Shown piece by piece: positions 38,063 to 47,783 of a stretch of DNA of 64,000 bases. Position numbers and translations under genes: made by a program. Position 1 is the first letter of the stretch. Every line of letters starts with the position of its first letter. This DNA comes from Rhizobiales bacterium NRL2 (GTDB lineage: Bacteria; Pseudomonadota; Alphaproteobacteria; Minwuiales; Minwuiaceae). A model generated the notes under the pieces. It did no database searches. It was given only the letters and a program-made list of their open reading frames with translations, and was not told the origin of the DNA. The DNA is taken from the NCBI GenBank assembly GCA_001664005.1, contig CP016093.1, positions 372,001-436,000 on the forward strand, in the 5' to 3' direction.

Positions 38063-39276
38063 TCGGCGAGCGCCTGATAGACGAGCGCGCGCAGTTCCTT
38101 GCGCAGGGGATAGAAGCTCGACGGCATCAGCTGGGTGAGAAAGACCACTGTCATGTCCTCGACCGGGTCCGCCCAGAACACGGTGCTCGCCATGCCGCCC
38201 CAGCCGTGGTCGCCGGGGCTGCCCAGGTTCTTCGACAGGGCCGGCTCCAGCATCACCGCGAAGCCCAGGCCGAAGCCGATGCCCTCGTAGGAAACCTCCG
38301 AGAAGACCGGCTGGCCGTTGGCCGCCAGGTCGCCGCGCAGGTGGTTGGAGGCCATGAAGCGCATGGTTCGCGGCCCCAGCAGCCGACCCGCATCGCATTC
38401 GCCCCGGCGGCGGACCATGTCGGCGAAACGGCAATAGTCGCCGAGCGTCGTCATCAGGCCGCCGCCGCCGGAAAAGGTGCGGACGTTGGCGGCGCGGTAG
38501 ACCGAGCGCTCGGCCGTGTCGGCGAGCTTCAGGGACAGGTCCTCGTTGGGCGTGTAGAGCTCGGCGAAGCGGTCCAGCTTGTCGTCGGGCACCGAGAACT
38601 CGGTGTCGGACATGCCGAGCGGATCAAGGATGCGCTCGCGCAGGAACAGGTCCAGCGGCTGGCCGGAAATCACTTCGACCAGCCGGCCGGCGACGTCGGT
38701 GGAGACGCCGTAGTTCCAGCGCGCGCCGGGCTGGAAGGCGAGCGGCAGCTCGGCCAGGCGCTTCACTTCCGCTTCCAGGCTCTCGGCCTTCGGGCCGAAG
38801 GCCAGCTTGCGCGCCTCGTAGGCGTCGCCCAGCACGCCGCCCTGGAAACCGTAGGTGAAGCCGGACATGTGGGTCAGCAGATGATGGATGGTCTGCGGCG
38901 TGCGGCAGTCCTCGACCTGATCGATCGACGTCGCTCCGGGCTTCAGGACCTTCAGATCCTTCAGTTCCGGCAGGTATGCGGCCACGGGGTCGTCGAGGTG
39001 GAACAGCCCTTCCTCGAACAGCATCATCAGCGCCACCGAGGTGATCGGCTTGGACATGGAGTAGGCGCGGACAATGGTGTCCTCCGTCCAGGGCGCCGCC
39101 GTCGCCACGTTGCGCAGGCCCGTCCCGCCCTGCCAGGCGACCTCGCCGCGGCGGGTCACGGCGACCGAACAGCCCGGCAGCCGGCCCTTGTCGACCCAGC
39201 GGGCCATCCACGGGCCCAGCCGGTCCAGCCGGCCGGCGTCGAATCCCAGCCGCGCGCCCTCGTTGATCGTCTCCAT
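38059..39276 (-). CDS. Serine hydrolase of the class C beta-lactamase / esterase family
   Basis: Penicillin-binding-protein-like serine hydrolase (PF00144), often an esterase rather than a true beta-lactamase. The 405-aa product has the SxxK motif Ser73-x-x-Lys76 in AYSMSKPITS. A Tyr motif follows (RWNYGVSTDVAG, where the third position is Val rather than Asn, an esterase-like variant), and then SPGDHGWGGMASTVFWADP near the C-terminus. No signal peptide is visible, which argues for a cytoplasmic esterase. The stop overlaps the TTG start of the histidine phosphatase gene. ATG 39276 is preceded by AGGAGGGG at a slightly long spacing. Confidence 0.88.
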   Translation of the reverse strand: METINEGARLGFDAGRLDRLGPWMARWVDKGRLPGCSVAVTRRGEVAWQGGTGLRNVATAAPWTEDTIVRAYSMSKPITSVALMMLFEEGLFHLDDPVAAYLPELKDLKVLKPGATSIDQVEDCRTPQTIHHLLTHMSGFTYGFQGGVLGDAYEARKLAFGPKAESLEAEVKRLAELPLAFQPGARWNYGVSTDVAGRLVEVISGQPLDLFLRERILDPLGMSDTEFSVPDDKLDRFAELYTPNEDLSLKLADTAERSVYRAANVRTFSGGGGLMTTLGDYCRFADMVRRRGECDAGRLLGPRTMRFMASNHLRGDLAANGQPVFSEVSYEGIGFGLGFAVMLEPALSKNLGSPGDHGWGGMASTVFWADPVEDMTVVFLTQLMPSSFYPLRKELRALVYQALAD

Positions 39277-39359
39277 CGCCCCTGTCCCCTCCTGTCGCTC
39301 CGGTCCGCACGCTCTATAGCAGGCGCGACGCGCGACCGGAACGGGGTGGACCGATCCGC

Positions 39360-39400
39360 CGCCCTGTCCCTCCCCCTTGGCCAGGGGGGGAGGATGGATG
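39360..39400. repeat. Dispersed palindromic repeat (family A)
   Basis: CCCTCCCCCTT-GGCC-AGGGGGGGAGG (39368-39393) is a family A core with one imperfect arm. Here it lies in a divergent intergenic region, unlike most copies. Confidence 0.6.
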
Positions 39401-39515
39401 CGCGCAAGCGGAACCGGGAGGGGGATGCCGGATGGCAGGGCGGCGCAGGCGTCTGTTGCAGCGGTTCGGCGGCGTCGCCTAAGCTGTCGCCCATCTTCCG
39501 CGCATCGGGGCACGC

Positions 39516-41384
39516 ATGACGACCGACCAGGTCCTTCTCTTCTCGCTCTTCGCCGTCATTCTGGGGATGCTGCTGTGGGGACGGCTGCGCCATGATCTGG
39601 TGGCGGCCGGCGGCCTGCTGATCGGTGTCGTCCTCGGCCTGGTGCCCCAGGACGAGGCCTTCAGCGGCTTCTCCAATCCGGCCGTGATCATCGTTGCCCT
39701 GGTGCTGATCGCCTCGCGCGCCTTCGAGAATTCCGGCGTGCTCGGCCTGCTGGCCCGGCTCGCAATCCGCGAGAACCGCTCGGCGGGGGCGCATATCACG
39801 ATCTTCGGCGGCGTCGCCGCGGCGCTGTCGGCGGTGATCAACAACGTCGCCGCCCTGGCCATGCTGATGCCGCTGGACGTCCAGGCCGCGCGCAAGGCCG
39901 GGCGGCCGCCCGGCCAGACGCTGATGCCGCTCTCCTTCGCCACCATCCTGGGCGGCATGGTCACGCTGATCGGCACGCCGCCCAACATCATTGCCTCCGC
40001 GGTCCGCGAGCAGCAGCTCGGCGAGCCCTATTCCATGTTCGATTTCGCGCCCGTCGGCGCGGCTGTGGCGGTCGCCGGCGTGCTGTTCGTGGCCCTTGTC
40101 GGCTGGCGGCTGGTGCCGCGGCGCGAGGACAGGCCGGGGGAGATCGACCCGGCCTCCTTCCTGGCGGAGCTGCTGGTCCCCGAGGATTCGCGGCTGGACG
40201 GCCGTGTCGGGGTCGAACTGGACGAGGAAGCCGAAGAGGCGGATGTCCGTCTCGTCGGCCTCATACGCGACGGCGAGACCCATCGCGGCGCGGTCCGCGC
40301 CCTGCGTATCCGGGCGGGCGACCGGCTGGTGGTGGAGGGCTCGACCGACGCAATCGCCGCCTTCATCAAGCTCTCCGATCTGCAGAAGGCCGAGATCGAC
40401 GACAGCGAGGAGGCCGGCAAGGACGCCGATGAATCCGCCGGGCCGGACGCCCGGAAGAACGGCGAGGACGGAGACGGCGGCGAGGCCAGCGAGACCGAGG
40501 AGGAGAAGGAGGACAAGCCGGTGGCGCGCGGCCCGGAGATCATCGAGACGGTCGTGCGGGCCGATTCGCGTCTCGTGGGGCAGACCGCGACCTCGATCAG
40601 CATGCGCCAGCGCTACGGCATCACCCTGCTCGGCATTGCCCGCGCCGGCACGGTAACGCGGGAGGGGATCAGCCGGCGCACCATCGAGGCCGGCGACGAA
40701 CTGCTGATCACCGGCCGTCAGGCCGGCCTCACGCTGACCCTCGACCAGCTCGGCCTCGTCGCCGTCAACCGCATCAGCGTCGCCGGTTTCAAGCCCTTCA
40801 ATGCGGCGCTCGCGGTGGGGCTGTTCGCCGGCGCGATCGCCGTGGCGACCGCGGGGCTGCTGTCCTTCACCGTGGCCATCGCCATCGCCGTCGCCGGTTA
40901 CGCGGCCTTCGGCCTGGTCCCGGCCAGGGAGTTCTACAGCCGCATCGAGTGGCCGGTCGTGGTCATGCTCGCCTGCCTGCTGCCGCTCGGCGCGGCCTTC
41001 GAGAACGTCGGCGGCACGGCGCTGATCGCGAACTCGATCGCCGGCTGGACCGAGGGCCATTCGGCCGTTCTCGCCCTGGTCGCGATCATGGTGGTGACGC
41101 TGACGCTGTCGGACGTGCTCAACAACGTCGCCACCATGGTGATCACCGGGCCCATCGCCATCGATCTCGCCCTGCGGCTGGAGGTCAATCCGGACACCTT
41201 CCTGATGGGGGTGGCGATCTCCGCCTCCTGCGCCTTCCTCACGCCCATCGGGCACAAGAACAACACGCTGATCATGGGGCCGGGCGGATTCCGCTTCTCC
41301 GACTACTGGCGGATGGGCCTGCCGCTGGAGGTCGTCGTCCTCGCCGTCTCGGTGCCGATGCTGCTGATCGTCTGGCCGTTGTAG
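39516..41384 (+). CDS. SLC13/DASS-family permease with two TrkA-C domains
   Basis: Inner-membrane transporter of the divalent anion:sodium symporter superfamily (sulfate, dicarboxylate or similar), 622 aa. Two membrane halves (about 1-210 and 430-622) carry the paired motifs SAVINNVAALAMLMPL with TLIGTPPNIIAS, and LSDVLNNVATMVITGP with LTPIGHKNNTLIMGPGG. Between them lie two RCK_C/TrkA-C domains. The linker between the two regulatory domains (about residues 295-335) is an extended acidic low-complexity stretch of Asp, Glu, Gly and Ala, longer than usual. Such RCK_C-bearing permeases are thought to be gated by ligand binding. It is followed 14 bp later by the amidotransferase gene. Confidence 0.88.
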   Translation: MTTDQVLLFSLFAVILGMLLWGRLRHDLVAAGGLLIGVVLGLVPQDEAFSGFSNPAVIIVALVLIASRAFENSGVLGLLARLAIRENRSAGAHITIFGGVAAALSAVINNVAALAMLMPLDVQAARKAGRPPGQTLMPLSFATILGGMVTLIGTPPNIIASAVREQQLGEPYSMFDFAPVGAAVAVAGVLFVALVGWRLVPRREDRPGEIDPASFLAELLVPEDSRLDGRVGVELDEEAEEADVRLVGLIRDGETHRGAVRALRIRAGDRLVVEGSTDAIAAFIKLSDLQKAEIDDSEEAGKDADESAGPDARKNGEDGDGGEASETEEEKEDKPVARGPEIIETVVRADSRLVGQTATSISMRQRYGITLLGIARAGTVTREGISRRTIEAGDELLITGRQAGLTLTLDQLGLVAVNRISVAGFKPFNAALAVGLFAGAIAVATAGLLSFTVAIAIAVAGYAAFGLVPAREFYSRIEWPVVVMLACLLPLGAAFENVGGTALIANSIAGWTEGHSAVLALVAIMVVTLTLSDVLNNVATMVITGPIAIDLALRLEVNPDTFLMGVAISASCAFLTPIGHKNNTLIMGPGGFRFSDYWRMGLPLEVVVLAVSVPMLLIVWPL

Positions 41385-41398
41385 GGACGGGAAGAGCG

Positions 41399-42103
41399 AT
41401 GCGGATCGGCATTCTGGAGGCGGGACTGGTCCACGACGACCTGGTGGACGTGTACGGCGACTTTCCGGCCATGTTCCGGCGCTGGCTGACGCCGCATCTG
41501 CCGGCGGCGGACTTCCGGACCTGGTCGGTCATCCGCGGGGATTGGCCGGACGGACCCCGCGACTGCGACGCCTGGGTGCATACGGGCTCCCGCTTCGGCG
41601 TCTATGACGACGAGCCCTGGATCGCGCCGCTGAAGGATTTCATCCGCGCCGCCGCCGAAGCCGGCGTGCCGCAGCTCGGCATCTGCTTCGGCCATCAGCT
41701 CGCCGCCGAGGCCCTGGGCGGGCGGGCGGAGAAGTCGCCGAAGGGCTGGGGCGCGGGACTGCACCGCTACCGCATCGCACTGGACGGGGCGGAGCGGGAA
41801 TTTCCCATGATCGTCAGCCACCAGGACCAGGTGACCGCCGTGCCGCCGGGGGCGCGGGCGCTTGGCGGCAACGACCATTGCCCCTTCGGCGTGCTCGAAT
41901 ACCGGGACGTCCCGATCCTCACGGCCCAGTTCCATCCGGAGTTCAACCGCGCCTTCAGCGCCGCGCTGATCCGGCTCCGGGCGGGATCCTCGATCCCCGA
42001 GAGGGTGGCCGCGCCGGCGCTGGCTTCGCTGGCGACGCCGCCGGCGAACGCCGAGGCCGGGCGCTGGATGGCGGGCTGGCTGAAGGCGAAGCTGGAGGGC
42101 TGA
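41399..42103 (+). CDS. Class I glutamine amidotransferase
   Basis: Stand-alone triad glutamine amidotransferase similar to GMP synthase-type GATase domains (often annotated as gamma-glutamyl-gamma-aminobutyrate hydrolase-like), 234 aa. The catalytic triad is visible: Cys96 in LGICFGHQ, and His179 with Glu181 in QFHPEF. MRIGILEAG starts the Rossmann-like core. GGGAAG precedes ATG 41399, 14 bp after the permease stop, so these two form an operon. No synthase partner domain is fused or adjacent; substrate unknown. Confidence 0.88.
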   Translation: MRIGILEAGLVHDDLVDVYGDFPAMFRRWLTPHLPAADFRTWSVIRGDWPDGPRDCDAWVHTGSRFGVYDDEPWIAPLKDFIRAAAEAGVPQLGICFGHQLAAEALGGRAEKSPKGWGAGLHRYRIALDGAEREFPMIVSHQDQVTAVPPGARALGGNDHCPFGVLEYRDVPILTAQFHPEFNRAFSAALIRLRAGSSIPERVAAPALASLATPPANAEAGRWMAGWLKAKLEG

Positions 42104-42118
42104 GCGAGGGACGGCGTT

Positions 42119-42223
42119 CAGAAATCCTTGTCATGCCCGCCTCGTGCGGGCATCCGGGCGAAGTGTCGACTCGCGGCGCGGCCGCTCCGGACCCCCGCAC
42201 GGGGGCGGGGGTGACCCATCAGT
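42119..42223. repeat. Dispersed palindromic repeats (family C) between convergent genes
   Basis: CATGCCCGC-CTCGT-GCGGGCATCCGG and CCGGACCCCCGCACGGGGGCGGGGGTGACC repeat the arrangement at 8979-9075 with the same spacing and the shared word GCCGCTCCGGACCCCCGCAC. Lies between the amidotransferase stop and the serB stop. Confidence 0.7.
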
Positions 42224-42239
42224 GAGCAACGTCCGGCCC

Positions 42240-43100
42240 TCAAAGCCCCATGAAGCGCAGAACGGCGGTCAGGTCGGCATGGTCGATGCGCGCGTCGGCG
42301 GCCTTTGCGGTCACGGGCTTGGCGCGCCAGGCGACGCCGAGTCCGGCCTTGACGATCATGCCGAGATCGTTGGCCCCGTCGCCGATGGCGACCGCCTGCT
42401 CCGGGCCGATGCCCAGCTTCGCGCAGATCTCGTCCAGCGCCTCGATCTTGGCCTGGCGGCCCAGAATCGGCTGCGTGACCTCGCCGGTCAGCACGCCGTC
42501 CTCGAAGATCAGCGTGTTGGCGCGGTTCTCGTCGAAGCCGCAGAGTTCGGCGACGCGGCGGGTGAAGTAGGTGAAGCCGCCGGAGACCAGGGCGCAGTGC
42601 ATGCCGGCCGCGCGGCAGCCGGCGATCAGCTCCCGCGCGCCGGGGCTGAGGCGCACGCGCTCGTCGAAGCACTGCTGCAGGGCGCTTTCCTTCAGGCCTT
42701 CCATCAGGCGCACCCGCTCGGTCAGCGCGCCCTCGAAGTCGATGTCGCCGCGCATGGCCCGCTCGGTGATCGCGACCACCGCGTCGCGCACTCCGGCGAA
42801 GTCGGCCAGTTCGTCGATGCATTCGACCGTGATCATGGTCGAATCCATGTCGGCGATGAGCAGTCTCTTGTTTCCCTGCATGTCCGCCGGCTGCACGCAG
42901 ATGTCGATCGCATCGCCCTCCAGCGCGCGGTCCACCCGGTCGCGCAGCTCGGCGTGATTGTCCCAGTCGAAGCGCAGGTGCCGGACGCCGCCGGCGCCCT
43001 CTGCCATGGCGGCGGCGGGCAGTACCGCGTCCAGCGCGGTCAGCGCGTGCTCAGGGATTTCTTGACCGGGCGCGGCGACGAGCGTCAGAACCGTCTGCAT
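42240..43100 (-). CDS. serB: Phosphoserine phosphatase
   Basis: HAD-family phosphatase catalysing the last step of serine synthesis. The 286-aa product has an N-terminal ACT-like region (about 1-75) and the HAD core: DMDST with nucleophile Asp84 and acid Asp86, ALVSGGFTYF (motif II Ser), KIEALDEICA (Lys) and AIGDGANDLGMI (motif III). The start ATG (complement 43098-43100) has GGAG eight bases upstream. It overlaps by two bases with the ATG of the oppositely oriented miaA gene in the palindrome CATG. The promoter must therefore lie within miaA. Confidence 0.94.
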   Translation of the reverse strand: MQTVLTLVAAPGQEIPEHALTALDAVLPAAAMAEGAGGVRHLRFDWDNHAELRDRVDRALEGDAIDICVQPADMQGNKRLLIADMDSTMITVECIDELADFAGVRDAVVAITERAMRGDIDFEGALTERVRLMEGLKESALQQCFDERVRLSPGARELIAGCRAAGMHCALVSGGFTYFTRRVAELCGFDENRANTLIFEDGVLTGEVTQPILGRQAKIEALDEICAKLGIGPEQAVAIGDGANDLGMIVKAGLGVAWRAKPVTAKAADARIDHADLTAVLRFMGL

Positions 43101-44067
43101 GAACGAGTCTCCGGAGCGGAAGCAGGGGGGGAACGAGGCCCTGCTGATACTCGGCCCGACGGCCAGCGGCAAGTCCGCGCTGGCGCTGGCCGCCGCGCAG
43201 GATTTCGGCGGGGTCGTGATCAATGCCGATTCCATGCAGGTCTACCGCGACCTCAGGATCATTACTGCGCGGCCTGACGAGCGGGCGCTGGCCGCCGCGC
43301 CGCATCGGCTCTACGGCTTTCTCGACGCGGCGGAGATCTGTTCGGCGGTGCGCTGGGCCGAACTGGCCGCCGGGGAGGTGCGCGCCGCCCGCGCGGCGGG
43401 ACGTCTGCCCATTATCGTCGGCGGTTCCGGGCTCTATGTCCGCGCCCTGCTGGAAGGCTTCTCGCCGATCCCCGACATCGATCCTGCACACCGCAAGGCG
43501 GCGGCGGCGAAACTGGCCGAACTGGGCGGCGAGCGTTTCCGCGCCGAACTGGCCGGGGTCGACGCGGCGTCGGCGGCGCGGCTGCATGCGGGCGACAGCC
43601 AGCGGCTGATCCGCGCCTGGGAGGTCTGGCTGGGCACCGGCCGGCCGCTTTCCGAATGGCAGATGCTGCCGCCGGAGCCGCCGCCGCTGGATCCGGACCT
43701 GCTGAAGGTCGTCCTGCTGCCCGACCGGAAGATGCTCTACGAACGCTGCGACGCCCGCTTCGGCGAAATGCTGGCGCAGGGCGCCATGGCGGAGGTCCGC
43801 GCCCTGGCGGCGCGCCGCCTGGACCCGGATCTGCCCGCCATGAAGGCGCTGGGCGTGCCGCAGCTCATCGCCGCCGACCGGGGCGAGATCGGACTGGAGA
43901 CTGCCGCCGCGGAAGCCCGCACCCTGACCCGCCGCTACGCGAAGCGGCAGGTGACATGGCTCAGGCATCAGATAATTTCCGACATCACCCATGACGCGCA
44001 ACATATGGAAAGAATGAAGGCCGATATCTTTCCGAAAATAAGCGAATTCCTGTTGACCCGTTCCTGA
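43099..44067 (+). CDS. miaA: tRNA dimethylallyltransferase
   Basis: Transfers a dimethylallyl group to A37 of tRNAs reading UNN codons (i6A synthesis). The 322-aa product has the P-loop ILGPTASGKSALAL (residues 17-30), INADSMQVYRDL, the conserved TARP(D/S)ER-like TARPDERALAAAPHRLYGF, IIVGGSGLYVRALLEG and the C-terminal KRQVTWLRH. ATG 43099 is the only ATG before the P-loop. It shares two bases with the serB start codon on the other strand, and no good ribosome site precedes it, so translation may depend on a very short leader or another start codon. The likely ilvB promoter lies over its last codons. Confidence 0.93.
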   Translation: MNESPERKQGGNEALLILGPTASGKSALALAAAQDFGGVVINADSMQVYRDLRIITARPDERALAAAPHRLYGFLDAAEICSAVRWAELAAGEVRAARAAGRLPIIVGGSGLYVRALLEGFSPIPDIDPAHRKAAAAKLAELGGERFRAELAGVDAASAARLHAGDSQRLIRAWEVWLGTGRPLSEWQMLPPEPPPLDPDLLKVVLLPDRKMLYERCDARFGEMLAQGAMAEVRALAARRLDPDLPAMKALGVPQLIAADRGEIGLETAAAEARTLTRRYAKRQVTWLRHQIISDITHDAQHMERMKADIFPKISEFLLTRS

Positions 44068-44081
44068 CCCTGCCCTATGGT
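44053..44081 (+). promoter_or_regulatory. Putative sigma-70-type promoter for the ilv cluster
   Basis: TTGACC (44053-44058) and TATGGT (44076-44081) are 17 bp apart, with the -35 inside the last codons of miaA. The transcript would begin near 44088, giving a leader of about 130 nt before ilvB. Confidence 0.5.
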
Positions 44082-44132
44082 CCGCCGGCCCTCTCCGGGG
44101 GACCGGCCTTTCCGGCTGCCAGCGCGGATTTT

Positions 44133-44184
44133 CCGCCGCCGGCGGGCGGTCAATTCGCGGCCGCCCCGGCGGGGCGTTTCGTTT
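44133..44184 (+). promoter_or_regulatory. Possible transcription attenuator before ilvB
   Basis: Four segments can pair in mutually exclusive ways: CCGCC (44133-44137) with GGCGG (44145-44149); GGGCGG (44144-44149) with CCGCCC (44161-44166); or CGCCCC (44162-44167) with GGGGCG (44171-44176), the last followed by TTTCGTTT like an intrinsic terminator. This is the 1:2 / 2:3 / 3:4 logic of an amino-acid attenuator. No short Ile/Val/Leu-rich leader peptide is seen, and GC-rich DNA makes chance pairing common. Confidence 0.4.
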
Positions 44185-44219
44185 GTGAACCCGAGACGCA
44201 AGACAGATGGGACAGACCA

Positions 44220-45986
44220 ATGTCGACCAAGACGATGACCGGCGCTGAAATACTGATCAAGGCACTCGTCGATCAGGGCGTGGACACGGTATTCGGATAT
44301 CCGGGCGGCGCGGTACTACCCATCTATGATGCGCTGTTCCAGCAGAACTCCATTCGCCACATCCTGGTCCGTCAGGAGGGCGGCGCGGTGCACGCGGCCG
44401 AGGGCTATGCGCGCTCGACCGGCAAGCCGGGCGTCGTGCTCGTCACTTCCGGCCCCGGGGCGACAAATGCCGTCACCGGCCTGACCGACGCGCTGATGGA
44501 CTCCATCCCCGTCGTCTGCCTGACCGGTCAGGTGGCGACGCACATGATCGGCAACGACGCCTTCCAGGAGTGCGACACCACCGGCATCACCCGGCCCTGC
44601 ACCAAGCACAACTACCTGGTGAAATCGACGGACGACCTGGCGCGCGTGGTCCATGAGGGCTTCTATGTCGCCACCAACGGCCGTCCCGGCCCGGTGGTCA
44701 TCGACATCCCGAAGGACGTCCAGATCGACACCGGCGCCTATTCCGGCCCCGATCAGGTCAGGCACAAGTCCTACCGCCCGAAGGTCAAGGGCGATCTGGA
44801 GGCGATCCGCAAGGCGGTCGACCTGATCGCCAAGGCGGAGCGGCCGATCTTCTATACCGGCGGCGGGGTCATCAATTCGGGGCCGAAGGCGTCGATGCTG
44901 CTGACCCAGTTCGCGCGCCAGACCGGTTATCCGGTGACCTCCACGCTGATGGGGCTCGGCGCCTATCCGTCCGCGGATCCGCAGTTCCTGGGCATGCTGG
45001 GCATGCACGGGGCCTACGAAGCCAACATGGCGATGCACGACTGCGACGTCATGATCTGCGTCGGCGCGCGCTTCGACGACCGGGTGACGGGCCGCCTCGA
45101 CGCCTTCTCGCCCAATTCGAAGAAGATCCACATCGACATCGACCCCTCCTCGATCAACAAGAACGTGGCGGTCGACGTGCCGATCATCGGCGACGTGGCC
45201 CACGTGCTGGAGGACATGATGCGGGTCTGGAAGGCCGGGGCGCGTCAGGCCGACAGGAAGCGGCTGGCGCCCTGGTGGGCGGACATCGAACGCTGGCGCG
45301 GCCGCAACGGCTTCGCCTATGCGGAGACGGCGGACATCATCAAGCCGCAGCGGGCGATCCAGGCGCTCTACGAGAAGACGAAGGACCGCGATCCGATCAT
45401 CTCCACCGAGGTCGGCCAGCACCAGATGTGGGCGGCGCAGTTCTTCGGTTTCCAGCAGCCCAACCGCTGGCTCACCTCGGGCGGGCTGGGGACCATGGGC
45501 TACGGTCTGCCCGCCGCCATGGGCGCGCAGGTGGCGCATCCCGGCCGGCTCTGCATCGACATCGCCGGCGAGGCCTCGATCCTGATGAACATCCAGGAGA
45601 TGTCGACGCTGGCGCAGTACCGGCTGCCGGTGAAGATCTTCATCCTCAACAACCAGTGGATGGGGATGGTCCGCCAGTGGCAGGAACTGCTGCACGGCAA
45701 GCGCTATTCCGAGAGCTATGTCGACAGCCTGCCGGACTTCGTGAAGCTGGCCGACGCCTTCGGCGCCGTCGGGCTGATCGCCGAAAAGCCGGACGATCTG
45801 GACGGCGTCATCGACGAGATGCTGGCCGTGGACCGGCCGGTGATCGCCGACATCCGCGTGGACCGGGAGGAGAACTGCTTCCCGATGGTGCCTTCGGGCG
45901 CCGCCCACAACGAGATGATCCTGGGCAACGAGGCCAATTCGGAGGATTCGCCGAAGGTGACGGACAAGGGCTTCGCCCTGGTCTGA
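44220..45986 (+). CDS. ilvB: Acetolactate synthase, large (catalytic) subunit
   Basis: ThDP-dependent acetohydroxyacid synthase, first common step of Val, Leu and Ile synthesis; also called ilvI. The 588-aa product has the PYR-domain Glu53 in VRQEGGAVHAAEGYAR, GPGATNAVTGLTDA, FAD-binding middle domain (GARFDDRVTGRL), and the PP domain with GGLGTMGYGLPAAMGAQ. The metal-binding motif reads DIAGEASILMN, so Glu451 stands where Asp is usual, followed by NNQWMGMVRQWQ. It heads the order ilvB-ilvH-ilvC. A hairpin and T-rich run precede it, suggesting attenuation. Confidence 0.95.
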   Translation: MSTKTMTGAEILIKALVDQGVDTVFGYPGGAVLPIYDALFQQNSIRHILVRQEGGAVHAAEGYARSTGKPGVVLVTSGPGATNAVTGLTDALMDSIPVVCLTGQVATHMIGNDAFQECDTTGITRPCTKHNYLVKSTDDLARVVHEGFYVATNGRPGPVVIDIPKDVQIDTGAYSGPDQVRHKSYRPKVKGDLEAIRKAVDLIAKAERPIFYTGGGVINSGPKASMLLTQFARQTGYPVTSTLMGLGAYPSADPQFLGMLGMHGAYEANMAMHDCDVMICVGARFDDRVTGRLDAFSPNSKKIHIDIDPSSINKNVAVDVPIIGDVAHVLEDMMRVWKAGARQADRKRLAPWWADIERWRGRNGFAYAETADIIKPQRAIQALYEKTKDRDPIISTEVGQHQMWAAQFFGFQQPNRWLTSGGLGTMGYGLPAAMGAQVAHPGRLCIDIAGEASILMNIQEMSTLAQYRLPVKIFILNNQWMGMVRQWQELLHGKRYSESYVDSLPDFVKLADAFGAVGLIAEKPDDLDGVIDEMLAVDRPVIADIRVDREENCFPMVPSGAAHNEMILGNEANSEDSPKVTDKGFALV

Positions 45987-46018
45987 GCCCTTCGTCACCC
46001 CGACATTCCGAAGGAGGG

Positions 46019-46046
46019 GCGGACCTGGCCCGGCCGGGTCCGCGGG
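46019..46046 (+). other. Hairpin in the ilvB-ilvH gap
   Basis: GCGGACC and GGTCCGC form a perfect 7-bp stem around a 10-base GC loop directly before the ilvH ribosome site. It could tune ilvH translation or protect the upstream mRNA end. No T-tract follows, so it is not a terminator. Confidence 0.4.
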
Positions 46047-46050
46047 AAGC

Positions 46051-46557
46051 ATGCACGATACAGTCGAAACCCACACCATCGCCGTCCTCGTCGACAACGA
46101 GGCCGGCGTCCTGGCGCGCGTGATCGGTCTCTTTTCCGGCCGCGGCTACAACATCGAGAGCCTGACCGTCTCCGAGGTCGACCGGGAGAACAACCTCTCC
46201 CGCATCAACGTCGTCACCTCGGGCACGCCCATGGTGATCGAGCAGATCAAGGCGCAGCTCGACCGTCTGGTGCCGGTGCACCGGGTGGCCGACCTGACCG
46301 TGGACGGGGAGCACATCGAGCGCGAGCTGGCGCTGCTGAAGGTGCGCTGTTCGGGCGAGAAGCGCGTCGAGTCGCTGCGCATCGCCGACATCTTCAAGGC
46401 CAAGGCGGTGGACGCCACCGACCGCAGCTTCGTGTTCGAGATCACCGGCTCGACGAAGAAGATCGACGCCTTCGCCGACCTGATGCGGCCGCTCGGTCTG
46501 ATCGACATCAGCCGCACCGGCATCGCCGCCATCAGCCGCGGCCCGGACGAACTTTGA
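46051..46557 (+). CDS. ilvH: Acetolactate synthase, small (regulatory) subunit
   Basis: Regulatory subunit that activates the catalytic subunit and confers valine feedback inhibition. The 168-aa product has an N-terminal ACT domain, TIAVLVDNEAGVLARVIGLFSGRGYNIESLTVS (about residues 8-40), the Val-binding site region, then HRVADLT and the C-terminal ALLKVRCSGEKRVESLRIADIFKAKAVD domain. It follows ilvB after 64 bp; a hairpin lies in the gap. The gene is also known as ilvN in some species; 168 aa is closer to the IlvH length. Confidence 0.95.
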   Translation: MHDTVETHTIAVLVDNEAGVLARVIGLFSGRGYNIESLTVSEVDRENNLSRINVVTSGTPMVIEQIKAQLDRLVPVHRVADLTVDGEHIERELALLKVRCSGEKRVESLRIADIFKAKAVDATDRSFVFEITGSTKKIDAFADLMRPLGLIDISRTGIAAISRGPDEL

Positions 46558-46570
46558 GGAGCAACTGACC

Positions 46571-47774
<1,204 letters not shown>

Positions 47775-47783
47775 GTCCGAGCA

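Noticed and set aside
44077-44219. An ATG-started frame through the ilvB leader as a possible leader peptide
   Set aside because: Its ATG lies in the -10 box of the likely promoter, it has no run of Ile, Val or Leu codons, and it reads through into ilvB without a stop.
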